The notes under the pieces are model-generated. The model made no database searches. It was not told where the DNA came from and saw only the letters and a program-made list of their open reading frames with translations. A stretch of 64,000 nt of DNA, taken from contig NZ_FORD01000009.1 in NCBI RefSeq assembly GCF_900113925.1, positions 52,795 to 116,794 on the forward strand, written 5' to 3'. Below are positions 1-9,582 of this stretch, in pieces. Source of the DNA: Nitrosomonas sp. Nm34. Its GTDB lineage: Bacteria; Pseudomonadota; Gammaproteobacteria; Burkholderiales; Nitrosomonadaceae. The position numbers and the translations under genes are program-made. Positions within the stretch are counted from its first letter, which is position 1. Every line of letters starts with the position of its first letter.

Positions 1-1
1 A

Positions 2-1699
2 ACCGGCGGCTTAACCGACCCGGCCGAATATGCGGAATTATTGGCTGAGGTTAGTGATAGTGGAAAAGCAGATGCTTTTGTCGCTGACAAGAACGGAAAA
101 AAATACTTTGACTCATTTCCGCAGCTTGGAAATTTAAAAGTTCAACGAATAACCATCTTGAAACCGTCAAATTTCGAGAATCTCATCGATCTGATGCTGG
201 CATCGAATCAAAAGAACTTCGTGATTGATGCTCATGGGAACCCTTATGGCTTGACTATGCCTTTGGCAAGCTCAACTAGAATATCTGCAACAAAAAATGC
301 TTTGTTCATCCTGGGGGGTATTGAATCTGTTCGATCCTTGGTCCGCTGGGCTAAAGAAAGTGATACTTTCTGGGGACGAGCTTCTGGGATGGATTTAGAT
401 AGATGGCGGCGGATTGTGGAAGTCATGCATTCCAAAACATGGCAACAGATGGTGGCTGGATGGCCAAAGATAACCCCCAAAGTCTCCACAGTAGATGCAG
501 CTAAGAGGATTGTTCAAGCTCGCCTCAACTCACTCGTGGATTCCCTATTCCCCGGAAAAGTTACCAACAAACAAGATCGAGTGAATAGGCTTATCAATAA
601 AATGCTGCGCTTGCAAGCCCAAGGCATCCGTGAGATCCAATTTCGTGCATGCAACATCGGGAAAGACTTGGATTCACTGTATGAGTTTCGGAAGTTTTTT
701 GGAGCTGATCACCTCTGTGCTCCTGATGTGCGTAGTGGCATGGGACCCCTAAGAAGATTTGATATTAGTCGGGGAGCTGTTGATCGATTAGCGCGCAATC
801 GTCGAACCCAGGTATTTAGTATGCCTAGTGGCCGATTGGCCATCCTCATCAATGTCCTGAATCACGAATTTGAAGCATTTTGTGCAGCAGATGCACAGGC
901 AGCCGTGAATGAATGGATTGCCACTCACATCATGGCTCACTCGACCTATCGACGAGGAGCATTTCCAATTCATTTTCTGCAAACGCAGCCGCCAGTCTTT
1001 CCATTAGATAATGACTATGCGGCTCATATTAAGTGTCGTTCATCTTTCTGGGAAAGTGTCATTCGTAAGAGTGAAAAGCGCCAGCAAGAAATCGAGGATT
1101 ATGACGAACGGGAAGAAAACTGGGCGCTCAAGAAACCGGAAAATGAAAAATATGATGAATATATTGGCCAATTGAGCGAAGAGGAATTTGAAGAAGGTGG
1201 CACAATGCCGGTGCTGTCGCTTGACAAGCTCAAGATCGATGGCCTTCCTGAGATTATCTTGACGTTAGGGGATAGTGGGCAATACCAGGGGTTTATTAGA
1301 AAACCTCCATCGTCATACAATGGATCGGTAAAGCTAAGCGGAAGGGTTCAAATTGAAAAAGCGGGAACCCGTCGGAACTATGATTACGATCTCGATCGTA
1401 GCCAATGGCTTTTGGGTAAGGTATGGGCCAATGTTGAAATTGGCGGCGCTATCTCTTCAAGTAGCGCAAGTTTCTCTTCTGTCAAGCGCGACGGGGCGTT
1501 TACCACATCGACCTGGATCGGCTATAAACCTTACCTGGTTCGCCGTCTCACAATAAAAGTGATATTGGCGCTGAGAAACGGCAAGAGGTTTGGAACCAAA
1601 GTAGTGGTGGAGCTAATCGACCTGGCCGGGTTCCTATCGGTCGTTTTGACCCTAAGGAGAAGACCCGCCCTGGGTGGCAAACCCACTTGCAGTTTCTAG
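2..1699 (+). CDS. Large protein of unknown function, 5' end outside window, possible caspase-like His/Cys dyad
   Basis: The reading frame is open from base 2, so the true start lies upstream; the first possible internal start is the TTG at 41. I do not recognise the family. Two motifs resemble the clan CD (caspase/CHAT-type) peptidase signature: a hydrophobic run ending in DAHG (His codon 233-235) and a hydrophobic run ending in FRACNIG (Cys codon 650-652). The spacing of about 139 residues is longer than usual, so the peptidase idea is only a hypothesis. A charged Glu/Lys-rich stretch lies around 1060-1200. The last 40 or so codons look unlike protein sequence, while the next frame becomes protein-like from about 1530, suggesting a frameshift joining it to the following gene. 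Confidence 0.55.
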   Translation, partial: TGGLTDPAEYAELLAEVSDSGKADAFVADKNGKKYFDSFPQLGNLKVQRITILKPSNFENLIDLMLASNQKNFVIDAHGNPYGLTMPLASSTRISATKNALFILGGIESVRSLVRWAKESDTFWGRASGMDLDRWRRIVEVMHSKTWQQMVAGWPKITPKVSTVDAAKRIVQARLNSLVDSLFPGKVTNKQDRVNRLINKMLRLQAQGIREIQFRACNIGKDLDSLYEFRKFFGADHLCAPDVRSGMGPLRRFDISRGAVDRLARNRRTQVFSMPSGRLAILINVLNHEFEAFCAADAQAAVNEWIATHIMAHSTYRRGAFPIHFLQTQPPVFPLDNDYAAHIKCRSSFWESVIRKSEKRQQEIEDYDEREENWALKKPENEKYDEYIGQLSEEEFEEGGTMPVLSLDKLKIDGLPEIILTLGDSGQYQGFIRKPPSSYNGSVKLSGRVQIEKAGTRRNYDYDLDRSQWLLGKVWANVEIGGAISSSSASFSSVKRDGAFTTSTWIGYKPYLVRRLTIKVILALRNGKRFGTKVVVELIDLAGFLSVVLTLRRRPALGGKPTCSF

Positions 1700-2643
1700 C
1701 CTCGGTGCGAAAGGTTTTTCATGGTAATGCCAGAGAACCCCAGTTCATCGGGCCATTCAACTGGATATTGTATCGACATCGGAACGTAGAGCCACTGTTT
1801 AAGTTTTGCACTCCCGATGAAGAACGGCTTCAAGCCAAGCCCAAACATTGTAATCCCGCGCAACAAGCCGCAGAAAAGCGGCTTCGGCTCTACAAAATGC
1901 TCTATGACAAAGGAGAGTGGCTTGAAATAGGACATGTACTTGCCGGGATTGAAGGCTCGCCAAAGCAGGAGCCGAATAAGAATCAGAGTGTTCCAATACC
2001 AATCCGACCGGAACTAATCGTGACTTGGTCGGGCGATTTGGGTAGTGCTTTGCAACGTTATATTCAGCATTTTTGGCTTGCAACTGACAAATACGGGAAC
2101 CCCATAGACAAAAACGATCCACTGGACCTGAATTACTATCTTGTGAGGGAAGCGAGCCGGTCTGATTTAATTGGAGATATCGATGGAATCAATATCGGAA
2201 GCGTCTATGATTCCTCACGTTCTTTAGCAGATAATCTGAATGCCTACTATGGCAAGAAAAGCCTTCGCCGGTATCATGATTTTATTGCTAACTCGAAGAA
2301 CGAGAAAGGCGTGGCGGAGTTACCGCTGGAGCCTGGCAAGAAACCTCCCAAGCTCTCCAGACAAGCTTGGCAGACGATTGCTATTCATACCCATGGATAT
2401 CTGAAATATTTCTGGGTGACAGGCGCACTGTACCATGGCGCGGAGCCTGCCAAGCGCAAGCGGGTAGATGACATCATGAGGGTTAATAGCAAGTTGCTTC
2501 CCTTATCTGCAGAAATTCAGCAGGTTACTGATTATTTTGTCCGCTTTCTTGAGGATGGGCTTGCGCTGGAACAAAGACAAGGTATCCAACCGGAACTTGA
2601 AGAATTTGATGAATTTCTTGATGAATTGAATGAGGAACAGTAA
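1687..2643 (+). CDS. Hypothetical protein, probably the C-terminal part of the preceding gene after a frameshift
   Basis: The first usable start is TTG at 1687, but the frame is already open from 1528, and the 50 codons before 1687 read like genuine protein (Gly/Pro/Arg-rich, ending GWQTHLQF) without any start codon. That is best explained by a one-base shift near 1530-1590, so that the two frames once formed one protein of at least 900 residues. The sequence is soluble, rich in Lys and Tyr, and ends in an acidic tail (LEEFDEFLDELNEEQ). No domain is recognised. No ribosome binding site precedes 1687. An independent downstream gene remains possible. Confidence 0.5.
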   Translation: MQFLASVRKVFHGNAREPQFIGPFNWILYRHRNVEPLFKFCTPDEERLQAKPKHCNPAQQAAEKRLRLYKMLYDKGEWLEIGHVLAGIEGSPKQEPNKNQSVPIPIRPELIVTWSGDLGSALQRYIQHFWLATDKYGNPIDKNDPLDLNYYLVREASRSDLIGDIDGINIGSVYDSSRSLADNLNAYYGKKSLRRYHDFIANSKNEKGVAELPLEPGKKPPKLSRQAWQTIAIHTHGYLKYFWVTGALYHGAEPAKRKRVDDIMRVNSKLLPLSAEIQQVTDYFVRFLEDGLALEQRQGIQPELEEFDEFLDELNEEQ

Positions 2644-2971
2644 AAGCCAGAGAACGAGTTTGAAAACTGGAGCAAACAGAAAACGTCTTCTGCCCAAGAA
2701 AAACATCCCAACTTACAGGAGAAATACAGGGGCTACTGTCTCTATTACATAAATGATAGAAAACTTGACTCTGCATCTGCCGTTTTAAAGGTGGGTGCGA
2801 CAAACCGAGTATAACCAACCTGTGTTGCGTATCAAATAAGCAGGTAAACGCGGGGGCGCAGTTTCATCAGAATCAATGACCGAGCCCAGATATCGAGTTG
2901 GTCAACACTAACCAGATAGCTCCCGCGGGGAAATATGAAATTGTCGTTCAGCCGGTGGCAATATCTGTTTA
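2644..2971. other. Intergenic stretch without a recognisable gene
   Basis: Short frames exist on both strands but none has a ribosome binding site or family signature. It separates the unknown large gene from a tail-protein relic. Confidence 0.4.
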
Positions 2972-3098
2972 GAGACTACCAGCCAATTTGGAGCAGGACA
3001 GAGCGTCATCGCGATTGCCAATGCTTCGGTCGCCTCGTCCGTGGCTCCTGCTGACGGTGGAATCTTGTTTGTCGAGGGCGGAGCGCTCATATGGATAG
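2972..3098 (+). pseudogene. Fragment of a phage-tail or surface-repeat protein
   Basis: In one frame the bases read as a continuous piece with the motif IANASV, then GGILFVEGGALIW. A very similar pattern (alternating Ala-rich run followed by GGxLYVExGALKYRG) is common in phage structural and tail-fibre-associated proteins. There is no start codon, no full domain and no downstream continuation, so this is a relic. The assignment rests on remembered pattern similarity only. Confidence 0.4.
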
Positions 3099-3125
3099 TT
3101 CATCGGCTATTCCTAACCAAATGCT

Positions 3126-3141
3126 CCATCTCTTGAGATGG
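3126..3141. promoter_or_regulatory. Perfect palindrome upstream of amidohydrolase gene
   Basis: CCATCTC and GAGATGG are separated by two T residues. The loop is too small for a stable RNA hairpin, so a protein-binding operator is more plausible. It lies 34 bases before the GTG start of the amidohydrolase gene. Confidence 0.3.
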
Positions 3142-3175
3142 TAAGTCCCTTTTAATTTCTAAGAGGAGGTGGACC

Positions 3176-3979
3176 GTGATCATTGATTGCCACTGTCATG
3201 CCGGAACAGGCGATGGCTTGACCGGCCCTTGGGACACCCGGGCAGCATTGCACGATTATCTGCGACGCGCATCAGCAGCAGGAATACACAAAACGGTACT
3301 GTTTGCTGCTTTTCATTCAAACTATGCCATAGCCAATGAAGAAGTGGCACGCATCGTATCGAAGAATCCTAAGCGCTTTTTCGGCTTTGCTTTTGTCCAT
3401 TCTGCACGTGATCGGGGACGTGTGCATGAACTGGTCAAGATTGCCGTTGAGTGCTATGGTTTCGTGGGCATCAAAGTTCACCGCCACGATGCCTCCATCA
3501 CACGCGAAATCTGTGCAGTTGCGCGCATTTACAATTTGCCGGTGCTGTACGATGTAGCGGGTGAAGTATCGGTCTGCGAGCTACTTGCTCAAGAATATCC
3601 AGATGTTAACTTTATCATTCCGCATCTCGGCAGTTTTGCCGATGACTGGCGTGCTCAACTTGCTGTGATCGACCATCTGGTTCGCCATCCGAATATCTAC
3701 GCTGATACTTCTGGTATACGACGCTTTGATTTGCTGAAACAAGCCGTCAAACGAGCGGGAGCAAATAAACTCTTGTTTGGCTCCGACGGGCCGTGGCTGC
3801 ATCCGGGAGTTGAACTGACCAAGATCAAGGCATTAGGACTGCCGCCATCCCAGGAAAACTTGATTTCAGGAGGAAATTTTCTAAATTTAATTAGCGTAGC
3901 TAGAAATGGCAAATCATCAATAGTGACAGGCAAGTTAGCTGGTTCAGCGAAAATAATGACTGCAAGCGCTCGATTTTAG
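3176..3979 (+). CDS. Amidohydrolase family (TIM-barrel, Amidohydro_2) metal-dependent hydrolase
   Basis: A 267-residue protein with the hallmarks of the amidohydrolase superfamily: an N-terminal DCHCHAG (HxH metal ligands, residues 4-8), an IPHLGS histidine near residue 150, and a late FGSDGPW aspartate near residue 200. Family members hydrolyse or decarboxylate carboxylated or ring substrates; the substrate here cannot be told. The GTG start is well supported by a strong GAGGAGG-like ribosome binding site at 3163-3170. The C-terminal 35 residues extend beyond the usual GGN-terminated end and may be a lineage-specific tail. The convergent sigma-54 activator gene suggests a regulated two-gene locus. 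Confidence 0.75.
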   Translation: MIIDCHCHAGTGDGLTGPWDTRAALHDYLRRASAAGIHKTVLFAAFHSNYAIANEEVARIVSKNPKRFFGFAFVHSARDRGRVHELVKIAVECYGFVGIKVHRHDASITREICAVARIYNLPVLYDVAGEVSVCELLAQEYPDVNFIIPHLGSFADDWRAQLAVIDHLVRHPNIYADTSGIRRFDLLKQAVKRAGANKLLFGSDGPWLHPGVELTKIKALGLPPSQENLISGGNFLNLISVARNGKSSIVTGKLAGSAKIMTASARF

Positions 3980-3994
3980 CTTATTGGTCATGTG

Positions 3995-4016
3995 AGATAG
4001 AGCATATTGTCTATCT
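3995..4016. terminator. Hairpin between convergent genes
   Basis: AGATAGA and TCTATCT are separated by eight bases, followed by a T-rich but interrupted stretch. It sits in the 69-base gap between two convergent genes and may end both transcripts. Confidence 0.3.
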
Positions 4017-4048
4017 TGTTGCGTATTTGGTTATTTTTGTGAGATACG

Positions 4049-5416
4049 CTAAAAATTTTCCTGGCGCTGCGCTGCCCGACGCATCTGAAGTGCACGGTCA
4101 GTAACGCCCAGACGCTGGGCAGCTTTTTGCAGGTTGCCGCTAGCTTCATTCACAGCAATTCGGATAGCGACATTTTTACTTTCCCGACTGATGGTTTTGA
4201 GATTCACACCGCGCGTCAGAGCGACGCGGATAGCGCGCTCAAAGCCACCGTCGCACCATGTGCTCCAGTAACCAGTATGATTTGGTCGGTCTTCCGGAGG
4301 GATGCAGCCTACCGTGATTGCTCCTTGCCCGGCGTAATGGCAGAGCATACGTGCTACAACCTGTTTGAGATCACGTACGTTGCCAGGGTATTCGTGACGC
4401 AGCAGGTATTCCTGTACTAAAGCATCCAGCTCAGGGGGGCCTTGATTGGGGAGGAATACCTTCAGGAAGTGATTGGCCAAGGGAAGAATGTCTTCAGGAC
4501 GTTCCCGTAAAGGCGGCAAATGGCAAACATAACTGGCGATACGGTAATAGAGATCCGCACGGAATTCACCGCGTTGCACTTGTGCGCAAAGATCGCGATT
4601 GGTGGCGCAAATCAAGCGGAAGGAAGTTTGCTGCCAAGTGTTGCCCCCGACACGTTTGAAGGTATGTTCTTGAATAACCCGCAATAGCTGGGCTTGCAGT
4701 GTCAGAGGGAGTTCTCCTACTTCATCGAGAAACAACGTACCACCGTTGGCAAGCGCGAACACCCCATCACGGGAAGACACCGCGCCAGTAAAAGCACCCC
4801 GCTCATGACCGAAGAACTCGCTGCCGGATAATTCCGGCACGATCGTGGTACAATCCTGAATGACCAAATTGCCCTTGTTCGCACGGGGATCCAAGGCATG
4901 CACGAGATTTGCCAGCAATTCCTTGCCAGTACCACTCTCACCAAGGATCAAAACCGACGCATCGGTGAAATGGGCCACTTCCACCACTTGACGTAGAATC
5001 GCCTTCAGAACCTGGCTTTCTCCCACTAATACATTCTGCACTACGGGTGAATTCACCAGACGGTGCACCGCCCCCCAGCGTTGAAGACGAGCAATGATCT
5101 CATGGATGAGGGTATTATCTTGCGAACTCACTAAGACGTCACAAGCGCCTGCTTCCAATAGCTGCCAGACGGCATCACCCGTAATAGTCGTGTTACAACA
5201 GGCAAGCACGGCTATCTGACCATTACGGCTAAGTTCGCGTAATTGTTTGCAGATCTTTGGCGTGACCTCATTACTAAACATCACGCCTGCCATGCAGGAA
5301 AAACTATTATCATAGTCGTGTACATCGATGTCCTGTTGATGCAATCGATCAACGATTTCATCAGCAGCTTGTTTCTGATAGCCATCCATCCAGCGAAACC
5401 AGACTTTGATAGTCAT
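4049..5416 (-). CDS. Sigma-54-dependent transcriptional activator (AAA+, Fis-type HTH)
   Basis: A 455-residue enhancer-binding protein. Residues 1-130 form a receiver-like region lacking a clear phospho-acceptor pocket. The AAA+ core follows: Walker A GESGTGKE (about 159-166), the sigma-54 contact loop GAFTGA (about 206-211), Walker B GGTLFLDE, and an arginine-finger region with [11 protein letters not shown]. The C-terminal segment ([20 protein letters not shown]) is a Fis-type helix-turn-helix. It should activate RpoN promoters, perhaps of the convergent amidohydrolase gene, although I found no convincing -24/-12 element there. Its own start has a GGAGG-like site just upstream (CTGGAGGTACTAG on the coding strand). 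Confidence 0.85.
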   Translation of the reverse strand: MTIKVWFRWMDGYQKQAADEIVDRLHQQDIDVHDYDNSFSCMAGVMFSNEVTPKICKQLRELSRNGQIAVLACCNTTITGDAVWQLLEAGACDVLVSSQDNTLIHEIIARLQRWGAVHRLVNSPVVQNVLVGESQVLKAILRQVVEVAHFTDASVLILGESGTGKELLANLVHALDPRANKGNLVIQDCTTIVPELSGSEFFGHERGAFTGAVSSRDGVFALANGGTLFLDEVGELPLTLQAQLLRVIQEHTFKRVGGNTWQQTSFRLICATNRDLCAQVQRGEFRADLYYRIASYVCHLPPLRERPEDILPLANHFLKVFLPNQGPPELDALVQEYLLRHEYPGNVRDLKQVVARMLCHYAGQGAITVGCIPPEDRPNHTGYWSTWCDGGFERAIRVALTRGVNLKTISRESKNVAIRIAVNEASGNLQKAAQRLGVTDRALQMRRAAQRQENF

Positions 5417-6046
5417 CTAGTACCTCCAGTATTCAGTATTCTCGAAGAGAGAGCATGCTTAAATAAAGAGGAAAATAGAATGTTTCTAAACTAACAATTG
5501 AATTCAATCTTTCGAGTTAACGTCAGTGTATGCTATTGATCTAGAGAGGATTTTCTCTGGCTCGATGTCTCGCTCATCTCATCTCTTCTGTTATGAGTAA
5601 TGCTGTCAATATTGATCATTACTCTATGCAATTAGCTTTAAGCCTCAAGATACTAATGAATAACAAATAGGCAGGCAACCCTACATTTGCATACAATTTT
5701 AATTTTTCAATGGCAGAAATATGTGAAATCAGCCATATGATCCATGCGGTTGTTCAGCAGCACCTTCTCAATTCATTATAAATAAGATAATTTCTCAGTT
5801 TTCTGGAAACTATGAAAGATTTGACTATCTAACTGGATAATCATCAATTAAGAGATTAATGATTATCCCAGCTCAAATCTCGGGCAGATAAATTAACAGT
5901 TGATAATCATTTTCAGTTTTTTGATACGCAGTTCCCTTAAGAGATGTGCAATCACTACGTGAATCGCATGCTCACTGCAAAGGGGCTAGTGGAATCGTTC
6001 AAGTTTAGGGGTCGTCACAATCACTGATTATGTCACTGATTTAGTG
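5417..6046. other. Long AT-rich intergenic region between divergent genes
   Basis: About 690 bases separate the divergent activator gene and typA. No open frame with a good start is seen. It contains an inverted repeat (5835-5868) and a second copy of its GATAATCAT core at 5902, described separately. Confidence 0.4.
5835..5868. promoter_or_regulatory. Inverted repeat with GATAATCAT arms, Fur-box-like
   Basis: GGATAATCAT at 5835-5844 is mirrored by ATGATTATCC at 5859-5868 across 14 bases. GATAATCAT recurs at 5902-5910. The hexamer GATAAT and its complement are the building blocks of Fur boxes, so an iron-responsive operator is possible; a transcribed hairpin is the alternative. Confidence 0.3.
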
Positions 6047-6052
6047 TATAAT
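6047..6052 (+). promoter_or_regulatory. Candidate -10 element for typA
   Basis: TATAAT lies 52 bases before the typA ATG. No good -35 hexamer is seen at 16-18 bases, so the call is tentative. Confidence 0.3.
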
Positions 6053-6103
6053 TATTTCTTGTTCGCATCCATTTCAAGTTAAATTCTTAGGTACTTAAAC
6101 TAT

Positions 6104-7918
6104 ATGTCACGCCCACTCCGTAATATCGCTATTATTGCTCACGTTGATCATGGAAAAACCACCATGGTAGACAAATTGCTGCATCAGGCAGGAACGTTTG
6201 CCGCGCATCAGACCATTGCCGAACGCGTCATGGATTCCAACGATATTGAACGCGAGCGTGGCATCACGATTTTTTCCAAGAATTGCGCAGTCGATTATGA
6301 GGGAGTGCATATCAATATTGTAGATACACCTGGGCATGCCGATTTTGGCGGGGAAGTCGAGCGTGTGTTGTCGATGGTGGATGGGGTGTTGTTGCTGGTG
6401 GATGCCGTGGAAGGACCGATGCCGCAGACACGTTTTGTCACCAAAAAAGCGTTGGCGCTGGGGCTACGGCCGATTGTCGTCATTAACAAGATCGATCGCC
6501 CTGGTGCGCGACCGGATTGGGTGATCAACCATACCTTCGATCTGTTTGATAAACTGAATGCAACGGAAGCGCAGCTGGATTTTCCAGTCGTGTATGCCTC
6601 CGCACTCAATGGCTATGCTACCTTGGATCCGAAGCAAACCAGCCCGGATATGCGTCCGTTGTTTGAAACTATTCTCAAGCATGTGCCTGAACCTACTGGC
6701 AATCCTGACGAACCGCTGCAATTGCAAATCAATGCGCTTGATTATTCGAGCTTTGTAGGACGCATTGGCGTGGGACGCATCGCGCGCGGACGACTCAAGC
6801 CTGCTCAGGAGGTAATGGTCATGACGGGGGAGCAAACCCCCAAGAAAGCGCGCATCAACCAGGTGTTTGGTTTCCGTGGTCTGGAACGCGTGCCGCTGAG
6901 TGAAGCATTAGCAGGCGATATCGTGTTAGTGAACGGAATTGAAGAGCTCAGCATCGGCACGACCCTGGCAGATATCGATCATCCCGAAGCGTTACCAATG
7001 CCGAAGGTGGATGAGCCAACCCTGTCCATGACTTTTCAGGTCAATACTTCTCCCTTTGCGGGCAAAGAAGGAAAGTTTGTCACCAGCCGCCAGTTGCGCG
7101 AGCGTCTGGAAAAAGAACTGCTCACCAATGTAGCGCTCAAGCTGGAAGAAACGGGTGAGACTGATTCTTTCCTGGTTTCCGGGCGTGGCGAATTGCATTT
7201 GACGATCTTGTTGGAGAATATGCGGCGCGAGGGTTATGAATTAGCTGTTTCCCGCCCCCGCGTGGTGATTCGTGAAATTAATGGGGAAAAATGCGAACCT
7301 TTTGAAGTGCTCACGGTGGATGTCGATGAAGAAAACCAGGGTGCCGTGATGGAAGCGCTGGGGATGCGCCGTGGCGATTTGCTTGATATGGTATCGGATG
7401 GGCATGGCCGGGTCAGACTGGATTATCGTATCCCTGCACGGGGTCTGATTGGCTTTCAATCGGAATTCATGACCATGACACGCGGTACCGGCATGATGAG
7501 TCATGTCTTCGATGAATACGCACCGATGCGCTCGGAAATTGCAGCACGCCGAAACGGGGTACTGATTTCTGCCGAATATGGCGAAGCAGTCGCCTATGCC
7601 CTGTGGAAGCTGCAAGAGCGGGGACGCATGTTTGTCAGTCCGGGCGATCCGGTTTATGAAGGCATGGTGATCGGGATTCATAGCCGCGATAACGATCTGG
7701 TGGTCAACCCGATCAAAGGTAAGCAATTGACCAATATTCGTGCCTCCGGCCATGACGAAGCCGTGGTGCTGACACCACCGATCCAGCTCACGTTGGAATC
7801 CGCCATTGAATTCATTGCGGATGATGAATTGGCGGAAATTACGCCAAAAAGCATACGGATACGTAAACGCTTACTGCTGGAACATGAGCGTAAGAAAGCA
7901 TCGCGCACCGCTGCATAA
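6104..7918 (+). CDS. typA: Ribosome-associated GTPase TypA/BipA
   Basis: A 604-residue translational GTPase of the elongation-factor family that binds the 70S ribosome and aids assembly and stress adaptation. The G domain is plain: AHVDHGKTT (12-20), RERGITIF switch [15 protein letters not shown] (74 onward) and NKID. The EF-G-like domains and the TypA-specific C-terminal part ([27 protein letters not shown]) follow. Length matches the family. The ATG at 6104 begins [19 protein letters not shown], the usual start. It stands alone behind a long upstream region, with the DsbA-fold gene 29 bases downstream. Confidence 0.97.
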   Translation: MSRPLRNIAIIAHVDHGKTTMVDKLLHQAGTFAAHQTIAERVMDSNDIERERGITIFSKNCAVDYEGVHINIVDTPGHADFGGEVERVLSMVDGVLLLVDAVEGPMPQTRFVTKKALALGLRPIVVINKIDRPGARPDWVINHTFDLFDKLNATEAQLDFPVVYASALNGYATLDPKQTSPDMRPLFETILKHVPEPTGNPDEPLQLQINALDYSSFVGRIGVGRIARGRLKPAQEVMVMTGEQTPKKARINQVFGFRGLERVPLSEALAGDIVLVNGIEELSIGTTLADIDHPEALPMPKVDEPTLSMTFQVNTSPFAGKEGKFVTSRQLRERLEKELLTNVALKLEETGETDSFLVSGRGELHLTILLENMRREGYELAVSRPRVVIREINGEKCEPFEVLTVDVDEENQGAVMEALGMRRGDLLDMVSDGHGRVRLDYRIPARGLIGFQSEFMTMTRGTGMMSHVFDEYAPMRSEIAARRNGVLISAEYGEAVAYALWKLQERGRMFVSPGDPVYEGMVIGIHSRDNDLVVNPIKGKQLTNIRASGHDEAVVLTPPIQLTLESAIEFIADDELAEITPKSIRIRKRLLLEHERKKASRTAA

Positions 7919-7947
7919 ACTATCTTTTTCTTGCTCTGCTTGCCGAA

Positions 7948-8586
7948 ATGAATGCGCGCATAGTGTGGTATATCGCTGATCCGATGTGCTCCTGGTGCTG
8001 GGGATTTTCACCCGTCATTGAAACCATCAGGCATGATTATGGCGAGCGCCTGACGATGAAGCTGGTAGTGGGCGGGCTGCGTGCCGGCACCACCGAACCG
8101 CTTACCCCCGGGAAACGGGCAGAGATACTGCAGCACTGGCATAACGTCCAGCGTATGACGGGACAACCCTTCACGTTTGAAGGGGCTCTTCCAGCGGAGT
8201 TCATTTACGATACCGAACCTGCGTGCCGTGCTGTGGTTAGCGCTATGCTCATCGATTCATTGTATACCTTTCCGTTACTCGCTGCCATTCAACATGCTTT
8301 TTACGTTGAGCTGATCGATGTGACCCAGTTGCAAACGCTGATTCAACTCGCGACAGATGTCGGTATCTCTGCCGAATCATTTTCGCAAGTGTTTACGTCG
8401 GATGTGGCTAAACAGACAACACAGGATCATTTCCGCCAAGCTATTCAATGGGGGATTCGAGGTTTTCCCACTGTTATTGGACAGGATGTTGCCGGTCTTC
8501 ATTTGCTGACGAATGGCTATTGCACGATTGAAACCATGGGTCAGCGCATCGATATCTGGGTAAATACGTCTAATAGCCATAGCTGA
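7948..8586 (+). CDS. DsbA-family (FrnE-like) thioredoxin-fold protein
   Basis: A 212-residue protein with an N-terminal DPMCSWCWGF motif, i.e. a CxxC redox pair near residues 14-17, and the cis-Pro segment RGFPTVIG near residue 177. These fit the DsbA/FrnE/2-hydroxychromene-2-carboxylate isomerase superfamily. No signal peptide is seen, so it probably acts in the cytoplasm as an oxidoreductase or isomerase. It follows typA closely and may share its transcript. The partner is unknown. Confidence 0.8.
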   Translation: MNARIVWYIADPMCSWCWGFSPVIETIRHDYGERLTMKLVVGGLRAGTTEPLTPGKRAEILQHWHNVQRMTGQPFTFEGALPAEFIYDTEPACRAVVSAMLIDSLYTFPLLAAIQHAFYVELIDVTQLQTLIQLATDVGISAESFSQVFTSDVAKQTTQDHFRQAIQWGIRGFPTVIGQDVAGLHLLTNGYCTIETMGQRIDIWVNTSNSHS

Positions 8587-8628
8587 TTATTTAGTACCGA
8601 GGAGTACAGAAACACGGGTAAGGGTTGG

Positions 8629-8650
8629 AGTAAAGAGCCTGCTCTTTACT
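8629..8650 (+). terminator. Perfect 10-bp inverted repeat after the DsbA-fold gene
   Basis: AGTAAAGAGC and GCTCTTTACT are separated by CT, 43 bases after the stop codon. There is no trailing T-run, so it may be a factor-dependent or mRNA-stabilising hairpin rather than a classic terminator. Confidence 0.4.
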
Positions 8651-8805
8651 GTGCAGTGCTGTGCTGTGTATCGGTAGCCAGGTCTACAGGTCGATATTTT
8701 ATGAACTGTAGTATGATGTGATTGAATATAGACTGATTCCTCTGCTGCACAGCTTGCCGCGTTTCGATTGATTCAGGATTGCCGAAAAACTGGGGAGGTT
8801 TGCCA

Positions 8806-9582
8806 ATGATATCTGCTCATCGAGAAGGGCGCTTATTGCGAAGTTTGCTGATCGCATGTCTACTATGTGGTATGTATCCTTTGTTAGTTCAGGCTGAAAT
8901 CTGGAGTCGTACACCCATAAACGGCATGAGGGATGTGACTGTCGCACTTAACGGCATCGTCTGGCTGACCGACAAGAACGGCGCTGTCTGGAAGTCGGAT
9001 AATATCTACGCATCCTCACTCACGCAGATGGAGACGAGCGGTTTTAGCCGAATAGCTGTTGGACCGGATGGTGTGGTATGGGCAGTTAAGTCCAATGGTA
9101 CCTTATGGAAATTTGCCACAGACAGCTGGAGCGAAACAGCGGCAAAAGAAATAGAAGATGTGGCTGTTGCACCCGATAGCAAAAAAGTTTGGGTGGTTGG
9201 AAAAGATGGCACGGTATGGCTTAGTAGCGATCAAGGGCAGCGCTTCATACAGATTGAGGGAAGTGATTTTAGTCGGATTTCTGTTAAATCAGAAAGTATG
9301 GTATGGGCAGTGAAATCCGATGGCACTGTGTGGAAGTTGGCCTCAGGAGGCTGGAGCGAAACAGCAGCAAACGAGATAGAAGATATTGCCATTGCACCAA
9401 ATGGCTTGATCTGGTTAACCGGAAAAGATGGCACCGTATCGAGCTCATCAGATGATGGTGTCACTTTCAGTCAATATGAAGAAGTTGGTGGTTTGAAAAA
9501 TATCGCTGCCAGGAACAGAGACGCATGGGCCGTCAGCTTCGATGGCACACTATGGCATAAATTCTTTTCTCCTCAGTTCTAA
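8806..9582 (+). CDS. Secreted tectonin-type (TECPR) beta-propeller protein
   Basis: The ATG at 8806 follows a strong GGGGAGG site (8792-8798) and gives a signal peptide (hydrophobic LLIACLLCGMYPLLVQA, cleavage after AQA-like VQA). The mature part consists of short repeats such as VWAVKSNGTLWK and VWAVKSDGTVWK alternating with IEDVAVAP and IEDIAIAP, typical of tectonin/TECPR beta-propeller blades. Two near-identical units of about 94 residues (SETAAKEIED and SETAANEIED) show recent internal duplication. Such proteins bind sugars or surfaces; the actual ligand is unknown. Length is 258 residues, enough for five or six blades. Confidence 0.75.
   Translation: MISAHREGRLLRSLLIACLLCGMYPLLVQAEIWSRTPINGMRDVTVALNGIVWLTDKNGAVWKSDNIYASSLTQMETSGFSRIAVGPDGVVWAVKSNGTLWKFATDSWSETAAKEIEDVAVAPDSKKVWVVGKDGTVWLSSDQGQRFIQIEGSDFSRISVKSESMVWAVKSDGTVWKLASGGWSETAANEIEDIAIAPNGLIWLTGKDGTVSSSSDDGVTFSQYEEVGGLKNIAARNRDAWAVSFDGTLWHKFFSPQF

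Noticed and set aside
6464..7753. Several long minus-strand frames inside typA
   Set aside because: Codon-structure shadows of a well-identified gene.
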